Notes: a model not told the origin generated them from the sequence alone. Counted from the first letter of the stretch, positions 24,074 to 36,519 are shown. The stretch is DNA of 64,000 nt from Actinomycetospora termitidis (GCF_030286555.1 NZ_JASVWF010000005.1:372001-436000); one strand, 5' to 3'. Made by a program: numbers and translations.

Positions 24074-25255
24074 TCAGGCGCGCATCCGCTGGGCGGAGCG
24101 GGTGGCGCCCGCCGCGACCATCACCACGACGACGCCGCACAGGGCCGAGGCCACCGGCGCGAGCCCCCACTCCTCGACGGCCACCCCGGCGATCAGGCTC
24201 GCCACGGCGGCCGCGACGTAGCAGAACAGGTAGACCGCGGCGAGGGTGCCGGCGTGGGTCCCCGCGGGGCTGCGGTCGAGCAGGACCCGCATCGCCCCGG
24301 CGAACGCGATCCCGAACCCGGCCCCCGCGACGACGGCCGCTCCCAGGTAGGCCGCGAAGCTACCGGCCGCGATCGCGCCGACGTACCCGGCCGTCCCCGC
24401 GGCCAGCACGGCGGACCCGCCCACCAGCGCGTGCGTCGCCCGCAGGCGGCTCGCCGCGAGCCCGGCCGCGGGACCGGCGAGGTGGTAGACGGCCACGGCG
24501 AGGGCGCCGCTGAACAGGTCGTGGCGCCCCAGGACGGAGACCGCCAGCGACGGGGCCAGGGCCTGGGTGAAACCGCCGAGCACGTAGGTCGCCGCCACCA
24601 GGAGGCACACCGCCGGGAACACCGGACGCGCCGTCGGGGGCACCCGCACGACCGGGCGCAGCGAGCGGAGCGCGCCCGGCCGGCGCTCGACGGTCTCGGG
24701 CAGCAGCACCACCGTGACCGCCGCGGCCGCCAGCAACCCGGCCACCACGAGGAAGGAGACGACGGGCGCGGACGCCGGCGCCACCTGGACCGCGGCCCCG
24801 GAGGCCAGGGCACCGAGGGCGATGCCGCCCGGGGGCGCCCCGCTGGTCACGGCGCCGGCGAGCCCCGGGCGCGCCGGCGGCACCAGGTCCACCACGAACG
24901 CCCCGAGCGAGCTCAGCGCGAGCCCGACCGACAGGCCCTGGACCGCGCGGCCCACGATCAGCGGCAGCGCCGAGTCGACGGTCGCGAGGACCAGACAGGC
25001 CACGACCCCGACGACCACGGCCGGCACCGCGACCCGCCGTCGCCCCAGGTGGTCGGACAGGCTCCCGCAGCAGAGCAGGGCGACCAGCAGCGGGACGATG
25101 TAGATCGCGAAGGCGCCGGTGAGCGCGACCGTCGAGACGCCGTAGGACTGCGCGTAGACGACGTAGAGCGGGGCGGGGACCCCGGCCGCGGCACAGACGG
25201 CGACGAACACGACGGAGGCCGCGGCGAAGGCGGCTCCGGAGCGGGGTCGGGGCAC
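24074..25255 (-). CDS. MFS transporter
   Basis: A 393-residue major facilitator protein with about 12 membrane helices. The loop 2-3 signature GSLSDHLGRRRVAVP is at about 64-78, and there is an amphipathic central loop (PETVERRPGALRSLR). The length and short loops fit sugar or drug efflux subfamilies. The substrate is not inferable. It may be co-transcribed with the methyltransferase gene that follows 76 bp downstream. Confidence 0.88.
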   Translation of the reverse strand: MPRPRSGAAFAAASVVFVAVCAAAGVPAPLYVVYAQSYGVSTVALTGAFAIYIVPLLVALLCCGSLSDHLGRRRVAVPAVVVGVVACLVLATVDSALPLIVGRAVQGLSVGLALSSLGAFVVDLVPPARPGLAGAVTSGAPPGGIALGALASGAAVQVAPASAPVVSFLVVAGLLAAAAVTVVLLPETVERRPGALRSLRPVVRVPPTARPVFPAVCLLVAATYVLGGFTQALAPSLAVSVLGRHDLFSGALAVAVYHLAGPAAGLAASRLRATHALVGGSAVLAAGTAGYVGAIAAGSFAAYLGAAVVAGAGFGIAFAGAMRVLLDRSPAGTHAGTLAAVYLFCYVAAAVASLIAGVAVEEWGLAPVASALCGVVVVMVAAGATRSAQRMRA

Positions 25256-25477
25256 CGGCTCAGTCGGTCCCCGCGCCGGGGACGTCGGACGTCACGGCGC
25301 CGAGCGTACGTCGACGGCGTGCGGTGTGCGGGCGGTGACGGTACGCCGATCGGAGATCGCGGCGCGGTCACGGTCCGGCGCACGCTCTCCCGACGTCGTC
25401 ACTCTCCGTGCCAGCATCGACGAGGTCGTGCCCCGCTCGTCAGTCGAGCGGCGTAGTCGGAGAGCGAGAGGGTCACC

Positions 25478-26074
25478 GTGCAGAAGATGTCGATCATCCT
25501 CGGGTTCGTCCCGTGGATCGCGTTCAGTGTGCTGTCCGGGCCCTCGACGTGGGAGTGGGCGGCACCGACGGCGTTCGTCATCACGCTGGTGCTCGCGGTG
25601 CCGGACCTGCGCCGCACCCGCGAGATCGGTGTGCTCGACGCCGGCGGGGCGGCGTTCTTCGGTGTGCTCACCGTGCTGGCGCTCGTCCTCGAGCGCGGGC
25701 AGCTGCAATGGCTCGAGGACCGCGCGTCGCTGATCTCGGGGATCGCGATCACGCTGATCGCGGTCGGGTCCCTGCTCGTGCGACGCCCGTTCACCGAGCA
25801 CTACGCCCGGCAGAGCACCCCGCGCGAGTACTGGACGAGCCCGCTCTTCCGGCACGTCAACGTCATGATCACCGGGGTCTGGGCGCTGACGTTCGCCCTG
25901 CAGGCGGTGAGCGCGTTCATCGTGAGCACGACGCCGCGCACGAGCGACGTGTTCGGCTGGGTGGTCCCGACGCTCCTGCTGGTCGCCGCCGTCAAGTTCA
26001 CGATGTGGTACCCCGACCACGCGACCGCCGAGGTCCGCTCGGGGACGCCCGAGGCGCCGCGGGTCGCGTCGTGA
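25478..26074 (+). CDS. Integral membrane protein, unknown function
   Basis: A 198-residue protein with about five hydrophobic helices, at about 4-20, 27-45, 55-72, 85-100 and 127-150, plus one near 162-178. A conserved-looking cytoplasmic segment, RRPFTEHYARQSTPREYW, lies in the middle. It starts at GTG. The general pattern resembles intracellular septation or DUF3159-like proteins, but I would not assert the family. It stands alone between divergent and codirectional unrelated genes. The 222-bp region before it (25256-25477) has no gene. Confidence 0.65.
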   Translation: MQKMSIILGFVPWIAFSVLSGPSTWEWAAPTAFVITLVLAVPDLRRTREIGVLDAGGAAFFGVLTVLALVLERGQLQWLEDRASLISGIAITLIAVGSLLVRRPFTEHYARQSTPREYWTSPLFRHVNVMITGVWALTFALQAVSAFIVSTTPRTSDVFGWVVPTLLLVAAVKFTMWYPDHATAEVRSGTPEAPRVAS

Positions 26075-26257
26075 CCGCCGACCCGGCGTCCGGGCCGATC
26101 GCGCGGGGGCACGTCCCCACGCGGGTGCCGCTGGGCCTGCACGGAGCCTGGCTGCCGATACAGGAGTGAGTGTCGGGGGTGCTCGCTACCCTCTCGTCAC
26201 GTTCCGGCGGGCCGGCGGGTCGTCACACCACACCGGACGCGAGCGATGGAGACTCCG

Positions 26258-28611
<2,354 letters not shown>

Positions 28612-28636
<25 letters not shown>

Positions 28637-29370
28637 CCGGGCGCGATCCACGGCGGCAGCCGGTCGGGCACCTCGACGACGACGCGGTGCTCGCGGAAGG
28701 TGACCTCCGCGAGCCGGCCCTCGAGCGTGACGTCGACCGGCTCGAGGTTCTCCGGCTCGCCGGGGTCGCGCCCGATCGCCGCAGCGACGAACGCGCGCAT
28801 CGGTCCGGAGTGCGTGCTCACGAGAGCGACCTCGTGGGGGGCGGCGAGTGCGCTGACACCGGCCCAGAGCCGGTAGACCGCGACCTGTGGTGGCTCGAAG
28901 CGCAGCGTGGTCGAGGTGAGCCAGCGGTCGATCGGCCCGCCGGTCTTCGAGAGCTCGCCGTAGTTCGCGTCGAAGCGGTCGTACTCGAGGGCCCAGTCCG
29001 GGTCGGCTCCCGACCCCGGGTCGAGCGCGATCCGGTCTGCCGCGACGGCCGAGGACTCGCGGGCCACGCCGTCGTGGAAGAACTGCAGGCTGTCGAAGTG
29101 GGCGTCCGGCTCGAGGTCGCCGAGGTCGAACCCGTGGGCGTCGCCGAGCCCCTCGACCAGGGCGGCCCGCAACGTCACCGCCGTCGCCGTACCCCGGGCG
29201 GTCGGGGCGTGTGGGAAGCGGATCCGTGTGCCCGAGGGGGCGCCGGCCACGAGCTCCTTCGCCAGCTGCCGTCCCCGCTCGTGGGCCTGGGACTCCCCCA
29301 GCTCGGTCAGCCCGAGGTCCCCGGAGTAGCCGTGGGTCTCGCCGTGGCGGAGCAGGACGACGCGGTACAT
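28612..29370 (-). CDS. Histidine phosphatase superfamily protein
   Basis: A 252-residue phosphoglycerate mutase-like protein with the catalytic LLRHGETHG at residues 6-14 and a second histidine in VALVSTHSGPMRAF near 190. The arginine in RFPHAPTARGTATA fits the phosphate pocket. It may dephosphorylate a small metabolite or protein. It shares a 25-bp tail overlap with the UvrA-like gene and is divergent from the monooxygenase-like gene. Confidence 0.82.
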
Positions 29371-29466
29371 GGTCGCCAGCCTGCCCCGCCGCCGCGGCGG
29401 TGTTCCACCCGGCCGTTGCGGGCGGGCGAACGGAAGGCCTGGCGCGAAATCCGTCGTCCTGATTTA

Positions 29467-29480
29467 CTTGCTAGCGCAAG
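29467..29480. promoter_or_regulatory. MarR-type operator candidate
   Basis: CTTGC and GCAAG flank TAGC, giving the near-continuous palindrome CTTGCTAGCGCAAG, 20 bp before the start of the ABM-like gene and just ahead of its GAGGAGG ribosome site. The MarR protein is encoded by the second gene of the same operon. Autoregulation at this site is the simplest reading. Confidence 0.55.
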
Positions 29481-29500
29481 CACATACCGAGGAGGACCCC

Positions 29501-30226
29501 ATGCCCACCACGATCACCGCCGTCCCCACGACGCTCGAGATCGACACGGACCCCGGCGTCCTGACCGCGATCGAGCGTTTCACCCCGTCCGGCTCGGGCC
29601 CGGCGAGCTCCGAGGGGGACGACGCGACCGTGCTCCACGAGCCGACCCACACCCGCTCCACCGCCGACCGCCCGGAGGTGCACCGTGCCGCCACGTACCT
29701 GCGCGGGACCCTGCGGCAGGTCCCCGGCTTCGGCGGCGGGCTCCTGCTCGCCGGGCAGGCCGGCGAGGTCGCGCTCTACAGCCGGTGGGCGGTCGCCGAC
29801 TCCGCGTCGGCCGAGCTGCCCGCCGCCTGGTCGCTCGCGCCCGCGCTCGCGGACCTGACGCGGGTCGACGCCCGCACCTTCGCCGTGGACTTCACCGCGC
29901 CGGGAGCGGTCAGCCGGGCCTCCCGCACCGCCACGCCGCGCGCCCACTTCGGCGTGTTCACCGTGGCCCCGGAACGGCAGGAGGAACTGCTGGAGCGCGC
30001 CCGGCGGCACGCGCCCGGCTCGATCGGTACCCCGGGACTCGCCGCGATCACCTTCCACCGAAGCCTGGACGGGGAACGCGTGATCAACCTGGGGCTGTGG
30101 AGCGGTTTCGACGAGTTCGGCGACCTCCTCGCCCGTCCCGGTTTCGTCGGCGGCGCGGAGTACTGGGAGGGCGTGGCGGGGTTCCGCCCGCAGTTCTTCG
30201 ACGTCGTCGATATCGTCGGGCGGTGA
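29501..30226 (+). CDS. Two-domain antibiotic biosynthesis monooxygenase-like (dimeric alpha-beta barrel) protein
   Basis: A 241-residue protein that looks like two tandem dimeric alpha-beta barrel (ABM) repeats. The first includes YLRGTLRQVPGFGGGLLLAG near 65-85, and the second includes HFGVFTVAPERQEELLERAR near 150-170 with a later GLWSGFDEFGD. ABM proteins oxidise aromatic rings without cofactors or act as quinone-handling proteins. It is preceded by a palindromic operator and overlaps a marR gene, which is a common stress or quinone-response layout. The ATG follows a consensus GAGGAGG. Confidence 0.7.
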   Translation: MPTTITAVPTTLEIDTDPGVLTAIERFTPSGSGPASSEGDDATVLHEPTHTRSTADRPEVHRAATYLRGTLRQVPGFGGGLLLAGQAGEVALYSRWAVADSASAELPAAWSLAPALADLTRVDARTFAVDFTAPGAVSRASRTATPRAHFGVFTVAPERQEELLERARRHAPGSIGTPGLAAITFHRSLDGERVINLGLWSGFDEFGDLLARPGFVGGAEYWEGVAGFRPQFFDVVDIVGR

Positions 30227-30690
30227 GTCCCGAGCCCGCGGAGCCGCCGACGCTCGACGCGGAGGAGGAGCGTCTCTGGCGCAACCTCGGCCGGGTCACC
30301 CAGCGGCTTCCCCGGCTCCTCGACGACGCCATGCTCCGCGGCGCCGGGCTGACGATGAGCGAGTTCGCGGTCCTCGACGCGATGGGCGGATCGCCGGAGG
30401 CGACCGTGCGGATGAGCGACCTCGCGGCCGAGATCGGCCTGTCGCTCAGCCGCGTCAGCCGCGTCGTCGACAAGCTCGCCGCCCGCGGGTGGTGCCGCCG
30501 CGTCCGGCACGGCGGCGACGGGCGCTCCGCCCTGGTCGTCCTCACCGACGACGGTGGCGCCCGGGTCGCCGCGGCCCGGCCGCTGCACCGGCGGCTGGCC
30601 CGCGAGCACGTGCTGGACCGCGTGCCGCCGGCCGACCGCGACGCGGTCGCCGCCGCGCTCGCGGCGATCGCGGAGGACCGGCGCGCCTGA
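30223..30690 (+). CDS. MarR-family transcriptional regulator
   Basis: A 155-residue winged-helix regulator. The recognition region is MSDLAAEIGLSLSRVSRVVDKL near 62-83, and the wing is RVRHGGDGRSALVVLTDDG near 92-110. It is translationally coupled to the ABM-like gene through a GTGA overlap and probably represses that operon through the palindrome at 29467-29480. The ligand is unknown; phenolics or oxidants are usual for the family. No second regulator is nearby. Confidence 0.9.
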   Translation: MSPEPAEPPTLDAEEERLWRNLGRVTQRLPRLLDDAMLRGAGLTMSEFAVLDAMGGSPEATVRMSDLAAEIGLSLSRVSRVVDKLAARGWCRRVRHGGDGRSALVVLTDDGGARVAAARPLHRRLAREHVLDRVPPADRDAVAAALAAIAEDRRA

Positions 30691-30706
30691 GCCGGGCGAT
30701 CGCCGC

Positions 30707-30760
30707 GAGTGCGACGTCAGGCAGGTCCGGAGGCCTGCGAACCTGCGCCATGTCGCACTC
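30707..30760. terminator. Nested inverted repeat between marR and tRNA-Val
   Basis: The outer arms GAGTGCGAC (30707-30715) and GTCGCACTC (30752-30760) enclose a second pair, GCAGGT (30721-30726) and ACCTGC (30741-30746). It sits between the convergent marR and tRNA genes and could terminate both. Confidence 0.5.
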
Positions 30761-30784
30761 GGCGCGGGCGAACGCGGGCGAACG

Positions 30785-30856
30785 TGGGCGCAGCAGGATT
30801 CGAACCTGCGACCGACGGCTTGTAAGGCCGGCGCTCTACCGCTGAGCTATGCGCCC
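30785..30856 (-). tRNA. tRNA-Val (anticodon UAC)
   Basis: Read on the minus strand, the acceptor stem GGGCGCA pairs with TGCGCCC. The D arm is GCTC-AGCGGTA-GAGC, the anticodon loop CTTACAA gives anticodon TAC, and the T arm is GCAGG-TTCGAAT-CCTGC, with discriminator A. The 3' CCA is not encoded. One pair at the top of the anticodon stem (C27-U43) is mismatched. Valine identity rests on the anticodon. Confidence 0.9.
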
Positions 30857-30913
30857 GGGGACGGGTCCCGGGAACGGTAGCCCGGGACCCGTCGTCTCCG
30901 ACGGGGAATTAGC

Positions 30914-31384
30914 TCAGGCGCTGGCCTTGAGCTCCTCGATGGCGTCCTTCCAGCCCTGCTGGTTGCGGGCGTCGCCGGGCCCGTTGTGCTCGGCGAAGCG
31001 CACGATGCCCTCGCTGTCGATCAGGAAGGTGCCGCGGAACGCGAAGCCCAGGTCGGCGGAGAACACGCCGTAGCTCTCGGCGGTCGCACCGTGCGGCCAG
31101 AAGTCGGAGAGCAGCGGGAACTGGTAGCCCTCCTGCGTGGCCCAGGCCTTCAGCGACCAGGTGGTGTCCACCGAGATGCCGAGGATCTGGACGTCGTCGT
31201 TCTGGAACGCCGAGAGGTCGTCACGCGCCGAGCAGAGCTCGCCGGTGCAGATCCCGGAGAAGGCGAAGGGGTAGAACACCAGGAGCACGGCCTGCTTGCC
31301 GCGGAAGTCGGAGAGCGAGACCTCCTGGCCGTCCTGGTTCTTCAGCGTGAACTCGGGGGCCTTCGAGCCCACCTCGACCGTCAT
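30914..31384 (-). CDS. ahpE: AhpE-type peroxiredoxin
   Basis: A 156-residue thioredoxin-fold peroxiredoxin. The active-site segment FYPFAFSGICTGELC has the peroxidatic cysteine at about 46 and a second cysteine at 51, and the conserved arginine occurs in the AFRGTFLID region. The closest known type is mycobacterial AhpE, which reduces peroxides and peroxynitrite with mycothiol/mycoredoxin. In Mycobacterium tuberculosis ahpE also lies next to the DUF3052 and aceE genes, so the synteny supports the name. It is transcribed away from aceE. Confidence 0.92.
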   Translation of the reverse strand: MTVEVGSKAPEFTLKNQDGQEVSLSDFRGKQAVLLVFYPFAFSGICTGELCSARDDLSAFQNDDVQILGISVDTTWSLKAWATQEGYQFPLLSDFWPHGATAESYGVFSADLGFAFRGTFLIDSEGIVRFAEHNGPGDARNQQGWKDAIEELKASA

Positions 31385-31445
31385 GGCGCGTGCGTCTCCT
31401 CACGGGTGTGCGACAGATGCGTCCGCCACCCTAGCGACGTCCGGC

Positions 31446-32456
31446 TCACAGCCGGACGGAGACGCTGCCGGTGTACGCGCCCGCGAGGAGGTCGATCAGC
31501 GCCTGCGGCGCGGCGTCGAGGCCGCCGTCCACGACCGTGTTCGGGTACACCATCCCCTCGCCGAGCCACCGACCGAACAGGGCCGGCGCCTCCGCCATGA
31601 GGTGCGGGGCATGGGCGAGGGCGAATCCCGAGACGTGCAGCCCCTTCATGATCGCGGTCTGGGTGTCGAAGCGCGGCCACCCGCCTCCCGACTGGGCGGC
31701 CAGCGCACCCAGCACGGCGATCCGCGCGTGCGGCGCCGCGAGCTCGACCGCCGTCTCGAACTGCGCGCCACCGACGAGGTCCACGACGACGGAGAAGCCC
31801 TCGGGGGCCGCCGCGCGCAGCTCGTCGAGGAAGGAGTCCGACCGGTGACCGACGGCGGCGTCGAAGCCCAGCTCGTCGACCAGCCAGGAGCACTTCGCGG
31901 CCGACCCGGCCGTGCCGACCACCCGGGCCGCCCCGAGCTTCCGCGCGATCTGTCCGGCCATCGACCCGACCCCGCCGGCCGCTCCGGTGACCAGCACGAC
32001 GTCCCCGTCGCCCACCCGCGCACCGTCGCGGACCCCGAGCAGCGCCGTGGCGACGTTGCCGGTCGCGAACGCGTACTGCGGCTCGGGCAGGGAGTCGGCG
32101 GGGAGCGGGACCGCCGCGGAGGTGACGGCGTACTCGGCCCACGGGCTGCCGTACACGACGGTGGTCCCGACCGGGAGGTCGTCGGCCGCGCCCGCGACGA
32201 CGGTGCCGACCGCGAACGCCTCCAGCGGCTCGCCGACCCGGAAGATCGGCAGCGCGTCGGGCAGGTTCGCGTCGGCCTCCATCTGCTCGCGCATCACGGC
32301 GCCGAGCGAGAGGTGCGAGTTCCGGACGACGACCTGCCCGGGTCCGGGGGCGGGCAGGTCGACCTCGACGGTGCGGAAGGCGTCGAGGGTCAGCGCGCCC
32401 TCCGGGCGCGCGGCGAGGAGGACCTGGCGGGTGCTGTGCGGCGGTGTCGGGTTCAC
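31446..32456 (-). CDS. MDR-family NADP-dependent oxidoreductase (zinc-free)
   Basis: A 336-residue medium-chain dehydrogenase/reductase. The NADPH-binding region VLVTGAAGGVGSMAGQIA lies near 150-167, preceded by a GroES-like domain. Zinc ligands are not seen, so it resembles prostaglandin or leukotriene reductases and quinone oxidoreductases that reduce activated C=C bonds. The start is GTG at 32456. It lies between ahpE and the DUF3052 gene, interrupting the mycobacterial order. Whether it is co-transcribed with ahpE 61 bp downstream is unclear. Confidence 0.85.
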   Translation of the reverse strand: MNPTPPHSTRQVLLAARPEGALTLDAFRTVEVDLPAPGPGQVVVRNSHLSLGAVMREQMEADANLPDALPIFRVGEPLEAFAVGTVVAGAADDLPVGTTVVYGSPWAEYAVTSAAVPLPADSLPEPQYAFATGNVATALLGVRDGARVGDGDVVLVTGAAGGVGSMAGQIARKLGAARVVGTAGSAAKCSWLVDELGFDAAVGHRSDSFLDELRAAAPEGFSVVVDLVGGAQFETAVELAAPHARIAVLGALAAQSGGGWPRFDTQTAIMKGLHVSGFALAHAPHLMAEAPALFGRWLGEGMVYPNTVVDGGLDAAPQALIDLLAGAYTGSVSVRL

Positions 32457-32508
32457 GTCCGCCGATGCTGGACGCTGAGGCGGTCGGGAACCGTCCGCGT
32501 CGGGTCGG

Positions 32509-32952
32509 TCACCGCCGGTTCTTGCCCCCCGACTTCGGCGCCACCAGCCGTGTCCCGACCCATCCGTCGGAGATGTTGACGTTGGAGGTCTGGGAGAGCC
32601 CCGCCGTGGGAGCCGCCTCGGCGATGTCGGAGGGCTCGACGTGGCCGTCGTAGCCCGTCTTGGGCGTCAGCACCCAGACCGCGCCGTTGTCGGCGAGCGG
32701 CGACCGGGCGTCCATGAGGGCGTCGACGAGGTCCCCGTCGTCGTCGCGCCACCACAGCAGCACCACGTCGACGACCTCCTGCGCGTCCTCGTCGAGGAGG
32801 TCCTCACCGCAGCGTTCCTCGATCGCCGACCGGACGTCGTCGTCGACGTCGGAGCCCCAACCCAGTTCCTGGACGATCATCCCCGGCTCGACCCCGAGCT
32901 TGCTGGCCAGATCGCTCCGGCTGCCGTCGGAGTCCCCCGCGGCCGCGACCAC
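32509..32952 (-). CDS. DUF3052-family protein
   Basis: A 147-residue acidic protein of the actinobacterial DUF3052 family. Landmarks are the [21 protein letters not shown] start, [24 protein letters not shown], and the [17 protein letters not shown] tail. Its molecular role is unknown, although it is conserved beside aceE across Actinobacteria. I use GTG at 32952, preceded by GGAGGAGGGA. It is divergent from aceE. Confidence 0.88.
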   Translation of the reverse strand: MVAAAGDSDGSRSDLASKLGVEPGMIVQELGWGSDVDDDVRSAIEERCGEDLLDEDAQEVVDVVLLWWRDDDGDLVDALMDARSPLADNGAVWVLTPKTGYDGHVEPSDIAEAAPTAGLSQTSNVNISDGWVGTRLVAPKSGGKNRR

Positions 32953-33099
32953 GTGTCCCGTCCCTCCTCCGTGTCCCGGGCCGGGCCCCGTCCGGGTCCG
33001 GCCTCGCCGACCCCCACCGGGGCGTCGTGACGCACAGCGAACACGGCGCGGGTGCCGGACGCAACCAGCCACGCGGCCGGACCGGCGACGACGTCGAGT

Positions 33100-33138
33100 C
33101 GTCGAGGTTCTCGACGGATCGGGGCTACCCGCCGGTAG
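33100..33138. promoter_or_regulatory. Two palindromes in the DUF3052/aceE divergent region
   Basis: CGTCGAG-GTT-CTCGACG (33100-33116) and CTACC-CGCC-GGTAG (33125-33138) lie between the divergent DUF3052 and aceE genes, 92-131 bp before the chosen aceE start. They are plausible operators for central-carbon regulators. Short palindromes are frequent in GC-rich DNA, so confidence is low. The rest of 32953-33230 contains no gene. Confidence 0.35.
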
Positions 33139-33230
33139 AGATGACGCGGTCGCGACACGGGGTGACCATGGAGGGGCCGTGCGGTCATCCCGCAGGCAGA
33201 ATCGGTTCCGATCGTCGGCGTCACACCCCG

Positions 33231-36089
33231 ATGGCGGCGCACCCCGAGAACGAGGAGTGGCAGCAGTTGTCAGCGCAGAACGACGCCCGTCCCGACAACC
33301 GCGTGCACGTCATCCGTGACGGGCTCTCCACCCACCTCCCGGACATCGACCCCGACGAGACCGCCGAGTGGATCGAGTCGTTCGACGGCGTGCTCGACTC
33401 GGCCGGCCAGCAGCGCGCCCGGTTCCTGATCCTGCAGCTGCTCCAGCGCGCGCGGGAGCGCCGGGTCGCGGTGCCGTCGCTGTTCTCCACCGACTACGTC
33501 AACACCATCCCCACCGACCAGGAGCCGTGGTTCCCGGGCGACGAAGAGACCGAGCGCCGCTACCGCGCCTGGATCCGGTGGAACGCCGCCGCGATGGTGC
33601 ACCGCGCCCAGCGGCCCGGCGTCGGGGTCGGCGGGCACATCTCCACCTACGCCTCGGCGGCCTCGCTCTACGAGGTCGGCTTCAACTGGTTCTTCCGCGG
33701 CAAGGACCACCCCGGCGGTGGCGACCACGTCTACATCCAGGGCCACGCCTCCCCCGGCATCTACGCGCGCGCCTTCCTCGAGGGCCGCCTGGGCGCCGAG
33801 CACCTCGACGGGTTCCGCCAGGAGCTCTCGCACGCCGGCCCCGGCGGCGGCCTGCCGTCCTACCCGCACCCGCGGCTCATGCCGTGGTTCTGGGAGCACC
33901 CCACGGTCTCCATGGGCCTCGGGCCGATCAACGCGATCTTCCAGGCGCGGTTCGACAAGTATCTGCACAACCGCGGGCTGAAGGACACCTCCCAGCAGCA
34001 CACCTGGGCGTTCCTGGGCGACGGCGAGATGGACGAGCCGGAGTCCCGCGGGGCGATCCACGTGGCGGCGGCCGAGGGCCTGGACAACCTGACCTTCGTC
34101 GTGAACTGCAACCTGCAGCGCCTCGACGGGCCGGTGCACGGCAACGGCAAGGTCATCCAGGAGCTGGAGTCGTTCTTCCGCGGCGCGGGCTGGAACGTCG
34201 TCAAGGTGGTGTGGGGCCGGGAGTGGGACCGGCTGCTGCACGCCGACCGTGACGGCGCGCTGATCAACCTCATGAACACCACGCCGGACGGCGACTTCCA
34301 GACCTACAAGGCCAACGACGGCGCCTACGTCCGCGAGCACTTCTTCGGGCGCGACCCGCGGACCAAGGAGCTCGTCAAGGACCTCTCGGACGACGACGTC
34401 TGGAACCTCAAGCGCGGCGCCCACGACTACCGGAAGGTCTACGCCGCCTACCAGGCCGCCCTGGAGCACGAGGGCCGCCCGACGGTCATCCTCGCCAAGT
34501 CGATCAAGGGCTACACGCTCGGTCCGACGTTCGAGGGCCGCAACGCGACCCACCAGATGAAGAAGCTGACGCTGCAGGACCTCAAGACCTTCCGCGACGA
34601 GGTCCGGGTCCCGATCTCGGACGCCGAGCTCGAGCGCGACCCCTACCTGCCGCCCTACTACCACCCCGGCAAGGAGGCGCCCGAGATCCAGTACATGCTC
34701 GAGCGCCGCCGCCAGCTGGGCGGCCCCTCCCCCGAGCGCCGGCTGCGCCACCAGCCGCTGGTGCTCCCGGGCGACAAGGCCTACGACGTCGTCAAGCGCG
34801 GCTCGGGCAAGCAGGAGATCGCCACGACGATGGCGTTCGTCCGGCTGGTCAAGGAGCTGACCCGCGACGAGGGCATCGGCAAGCGGGTCGTCCCGATCAT
34901 CCCCGACGAGGCCCGGACCTTCGGGATGGACTCGTTCTTCTCGAACCTGAAGATCTACAACCCGCTGGGCCAGCTGTACACCTCGGTGGACGCCGACCAG
35001 CTGCTCGCCTACCGCGAGTCCGAGACCGGGCAGCTGCTCCACGAGGGCATCAACGAGGCCGGCTCGGTCGCCTCGTTCACCGCCGTGGGCACGTCGTACG
35101 CCACCCACGGCGAGCCGATGATCCCGATCTACATCTTCTACTCGATGTTCGGGTTCCAGCGCACCGGCGACGGCATCTGGGCCGCCGCGGACCAGATGGC
35201 CCGCGGCTTCCTGCTCGGCGCGACGGCGGGTCGGACCACGCTGGTCGGCGAGGGGCTGCAGCACAACGACGGCCACTCGCTGCTGCTGGCGGCGACCAAC
35301 CCCGGCGTCGTCGCCTACGACCCCGCGTTCGCCTTCGAGATCGGGCACATCGTGCGCGACGGCCTGCAGCGGATGTACGGCCAGGACGAGCAGGAGTCGC
35401 CGCCCGCGGACCCGGAGCGCGAGGCCGGGACCGAGGACCGCCGCGACCCGAACGTCATGTACTACCTGACGGTCTACAACGAGCCGTACCGCCAGCCCGC
35501 GGAGCCCGACGGCGTCGACGTGGACGGCATGCTGCGCGGGTTGTACCGCTACGCGCAGGCCCCGGGCGGTCCCGGACCGCGGGCGCAGATCCTCGCCTCC
35601 GGGGTGGCCATGAGCTGGGCGCAGCGGGCCCAGGAGATGCTCGCGTCCGAGTGGGGGGTGCAGGCCGACCTGTGGTCGGCCACGTCCTACGGCGAGCTGC
35701 GCCGCGACGGGGTGGCCTGCGAGCAGCACAACCAGGCCCACCCCGGGGCCGAGCCGCGCACCCCGTACGTCACCACCGCCCTCGCCGAGGCGGCCGGCCC
35801 CGTCGTCGCCGTCTCGGACTGGATGCGTGCCGTCCCGGACCTCGTCCGCCCCTGGGTGCCCGGCGACTACACCACCCTGGGCACCGACGGCTTCGGCCTC
35901 TCCGACACCCGCCCGGCCACCCGGCGGCACTTCGGGGTGGACGCGGAGAACGTCGTCGTCGCCGTGCTGGCGGCCCTGGCGCGGCGCGGGGAGGTGGATC
36001 ACGCGACGGTGCGCGACGCGGCGGCGCGCTACCAGGTCCACGACCCGCAGGCGGCCGGACCGCAGGAGTCCGACAGCGGGGTGGCCTAG
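33231..36089 (+). CDS. aceE: Pyruvate dehydrogenase E1 component, homodimeric type
   Basis: A 952-residue thiamine-diphosphate enzyme that decarboxylates pyruvate and starts acetyl-CoA formation. [20 protein letters not shown] and [20 protein letters not shown] are hallmark AceE segments, and the ThDP motif [12 protein letters not shown] begins near 263, ending in NCN. The transketolase-like central domain ([13 protein letters not shown]) and C-terminal domain are complete. The frame is open upstream to 33027, but I choose ATG 33231, just before a short variable leader followed by the conserved VIRDGL. Fatty-acid synthesis genes follow, as in mycobacteria and Streptomyces. Confidence 0.95.
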   Translation: MAAHPENEEWQQLSAQNDARPDNRVHVIRDGLSTHLPDIDPDETAEWIESFDGVLDSAGQQRARFLILQLLQRARERRVAVPSLFSTDYVNTIPTDQEPWFPGDEETERRYRAWIRWNAAAMVHRAQRPGVGVGGHISTYASAASLYEVGFNWFFRGKDHPGGGDHVYIQGHASPGIYARAFLEGRLGAEHLDGFRQELSHAGPGGGLPSYPHPRLMPWFWEHPTVSMGLGPINAIFQARFDKYLHNRGLKDTSQQHTWAFLGDGEMDEPESRGAIHVAAAEGLDNLTFVVNCNLQRLDGPVHGNGKVIQELESFFRGAGWNVVKVVWGREWDRLLHADRDGALINLMNTTPDGDFQTYKANDGAYVREHFFGRDPRTKELVKDLSDDDVWNLKRGAHDYRKVYAAYQAALEHEGRPTVILAKSIKGYTLGPTFEGRNATHQMKKLTLQDLKTFRDEVRVPISDAELERDPYLPPYYHPGKEAPEIQYMLERRRQLGGPSPERRLRHQPLVLPGDKAYDVVKRGSGKQEIATTMAFVRLVKELTRDEGIGKRVVPIIPDEARTFGMDSFFSNLKIYNPLGQLYTSVDADQLLAYRESETGQLLHEGINEAGSVASFTAVGTSYATHGEPMIPIYIFYSMFGFQRTGDGIWAAADQMARGFLLGATAGRTTLVGEGLQHNDGHSLLLAATNPGVVAYDPAFAFEIGHIVRDGLQRMYGQDEQESPPADPEREAGTEDRRDPNVMYYLTVYNEPYRQPAEPDGVDVDGMLRGLYRYAQAPGGPGPRAQILASGVAMSWAQRAQEMLASEWGVQADLWSATSYGELRRDGVACEQHNQAHPGAEPRTPYVTTALAEAAGPVVAVSDWMRAVPDLVRPWVPGDYTTLGTDGFGLSDTRPATRRHFGVDAENVVVAVLAALARRGEVDHATVRDAAARYQVHDPQAAGPQESDSGVA

Positions 36090-36246
36090 CTCGTGACCTC
36101 GCGGTGACTTTCTGGGGCTCGGGGCTGGTTTCCTCCCCCAGGGATGCCGCTAGGCTGTCGCTCGACCGCCCGGTCCACCTCGTAGCCAACGGGGCCACCG
36201 GCGGGTCCGGCGGTTGGAGTACATCGCTCCGGCGGCGGCTTGAAGG

Positions 36247-36269
36247 CCGGGGACGCCCGAAGTCCCCGG
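36247..36269 (+). promoter_or_regulatory. Leader hairpin of the cold-shock gene
   Basis: CCGGGGAC (36247-36254) and GTCCCCGG (36262-36269) form a perfect 8-bp stem with a 7-nt loop, ending 13 nt before the AGGAG ribosome site. The 202-bp stretch between aceE and the gene holds no other frame. A long structured leader is usual for cspA-type mRNAs, which are controlled by RNA structure and stability. Confidence 0.5.
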
Positions 36270-36291
36270 GACATCGGTATGAGGAGCAGGA

Positions 36292-36495
36292 ATGGCAGAA
36301 GGCACCGTCAAGTGGTTCAACAGCGAGAAGGGCTTCGGCTTCCTCGCTCCCGACGGTGGTGGCGCTGACGTCTTCGTCCACTACTCGGCGATCCAGTCTC
36401 GTGGGTTCCGGACCCTGGACGAGGGGCAGCGCGTCTCGTTCGACGTCGAGCAGGGCCAGAAGGGCCTGCAGGCCGTTCAGGTCACGCCGCTGTAA
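36292..36495 (+). CDS. CspA-family cold-shock protein
   Basis: A 67-residue single cold-shock domain. RNP-1 is KGFGFL at about 14-19 and RNP-2 is DVFVHY at about 29-34, both intact, so it binds single-stranded RNA or DNA. It acts as an RNA chaperone at low temperature or in growth transitions. The ATG follows AGGAGCAGGA. Its place between aceE and the PucR-type regulator is unusual, since those genes are adjacent in mycobacteria and Streptomyces. Confidence 0.95.
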   Translation: MAEGTVKWFNSEKGFGFLAPDGGGADVFVHYSAIQSRGFRTLDEGQRVSFDVEQGQKGLQAVQVTPL

Positions 36496-36519
36496 GTAGC
36501 GCGCACACGCGTCACTGAC

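Noticed and set aside
26071..26169. Possible 32-codon peptide overlapping the stop of the membrane protein at 25478-26074
   Set aside because: The GTGA overlap is suggestive, but there is no independent ribosome site, family or recognisable composition, and the frame is too short to support.
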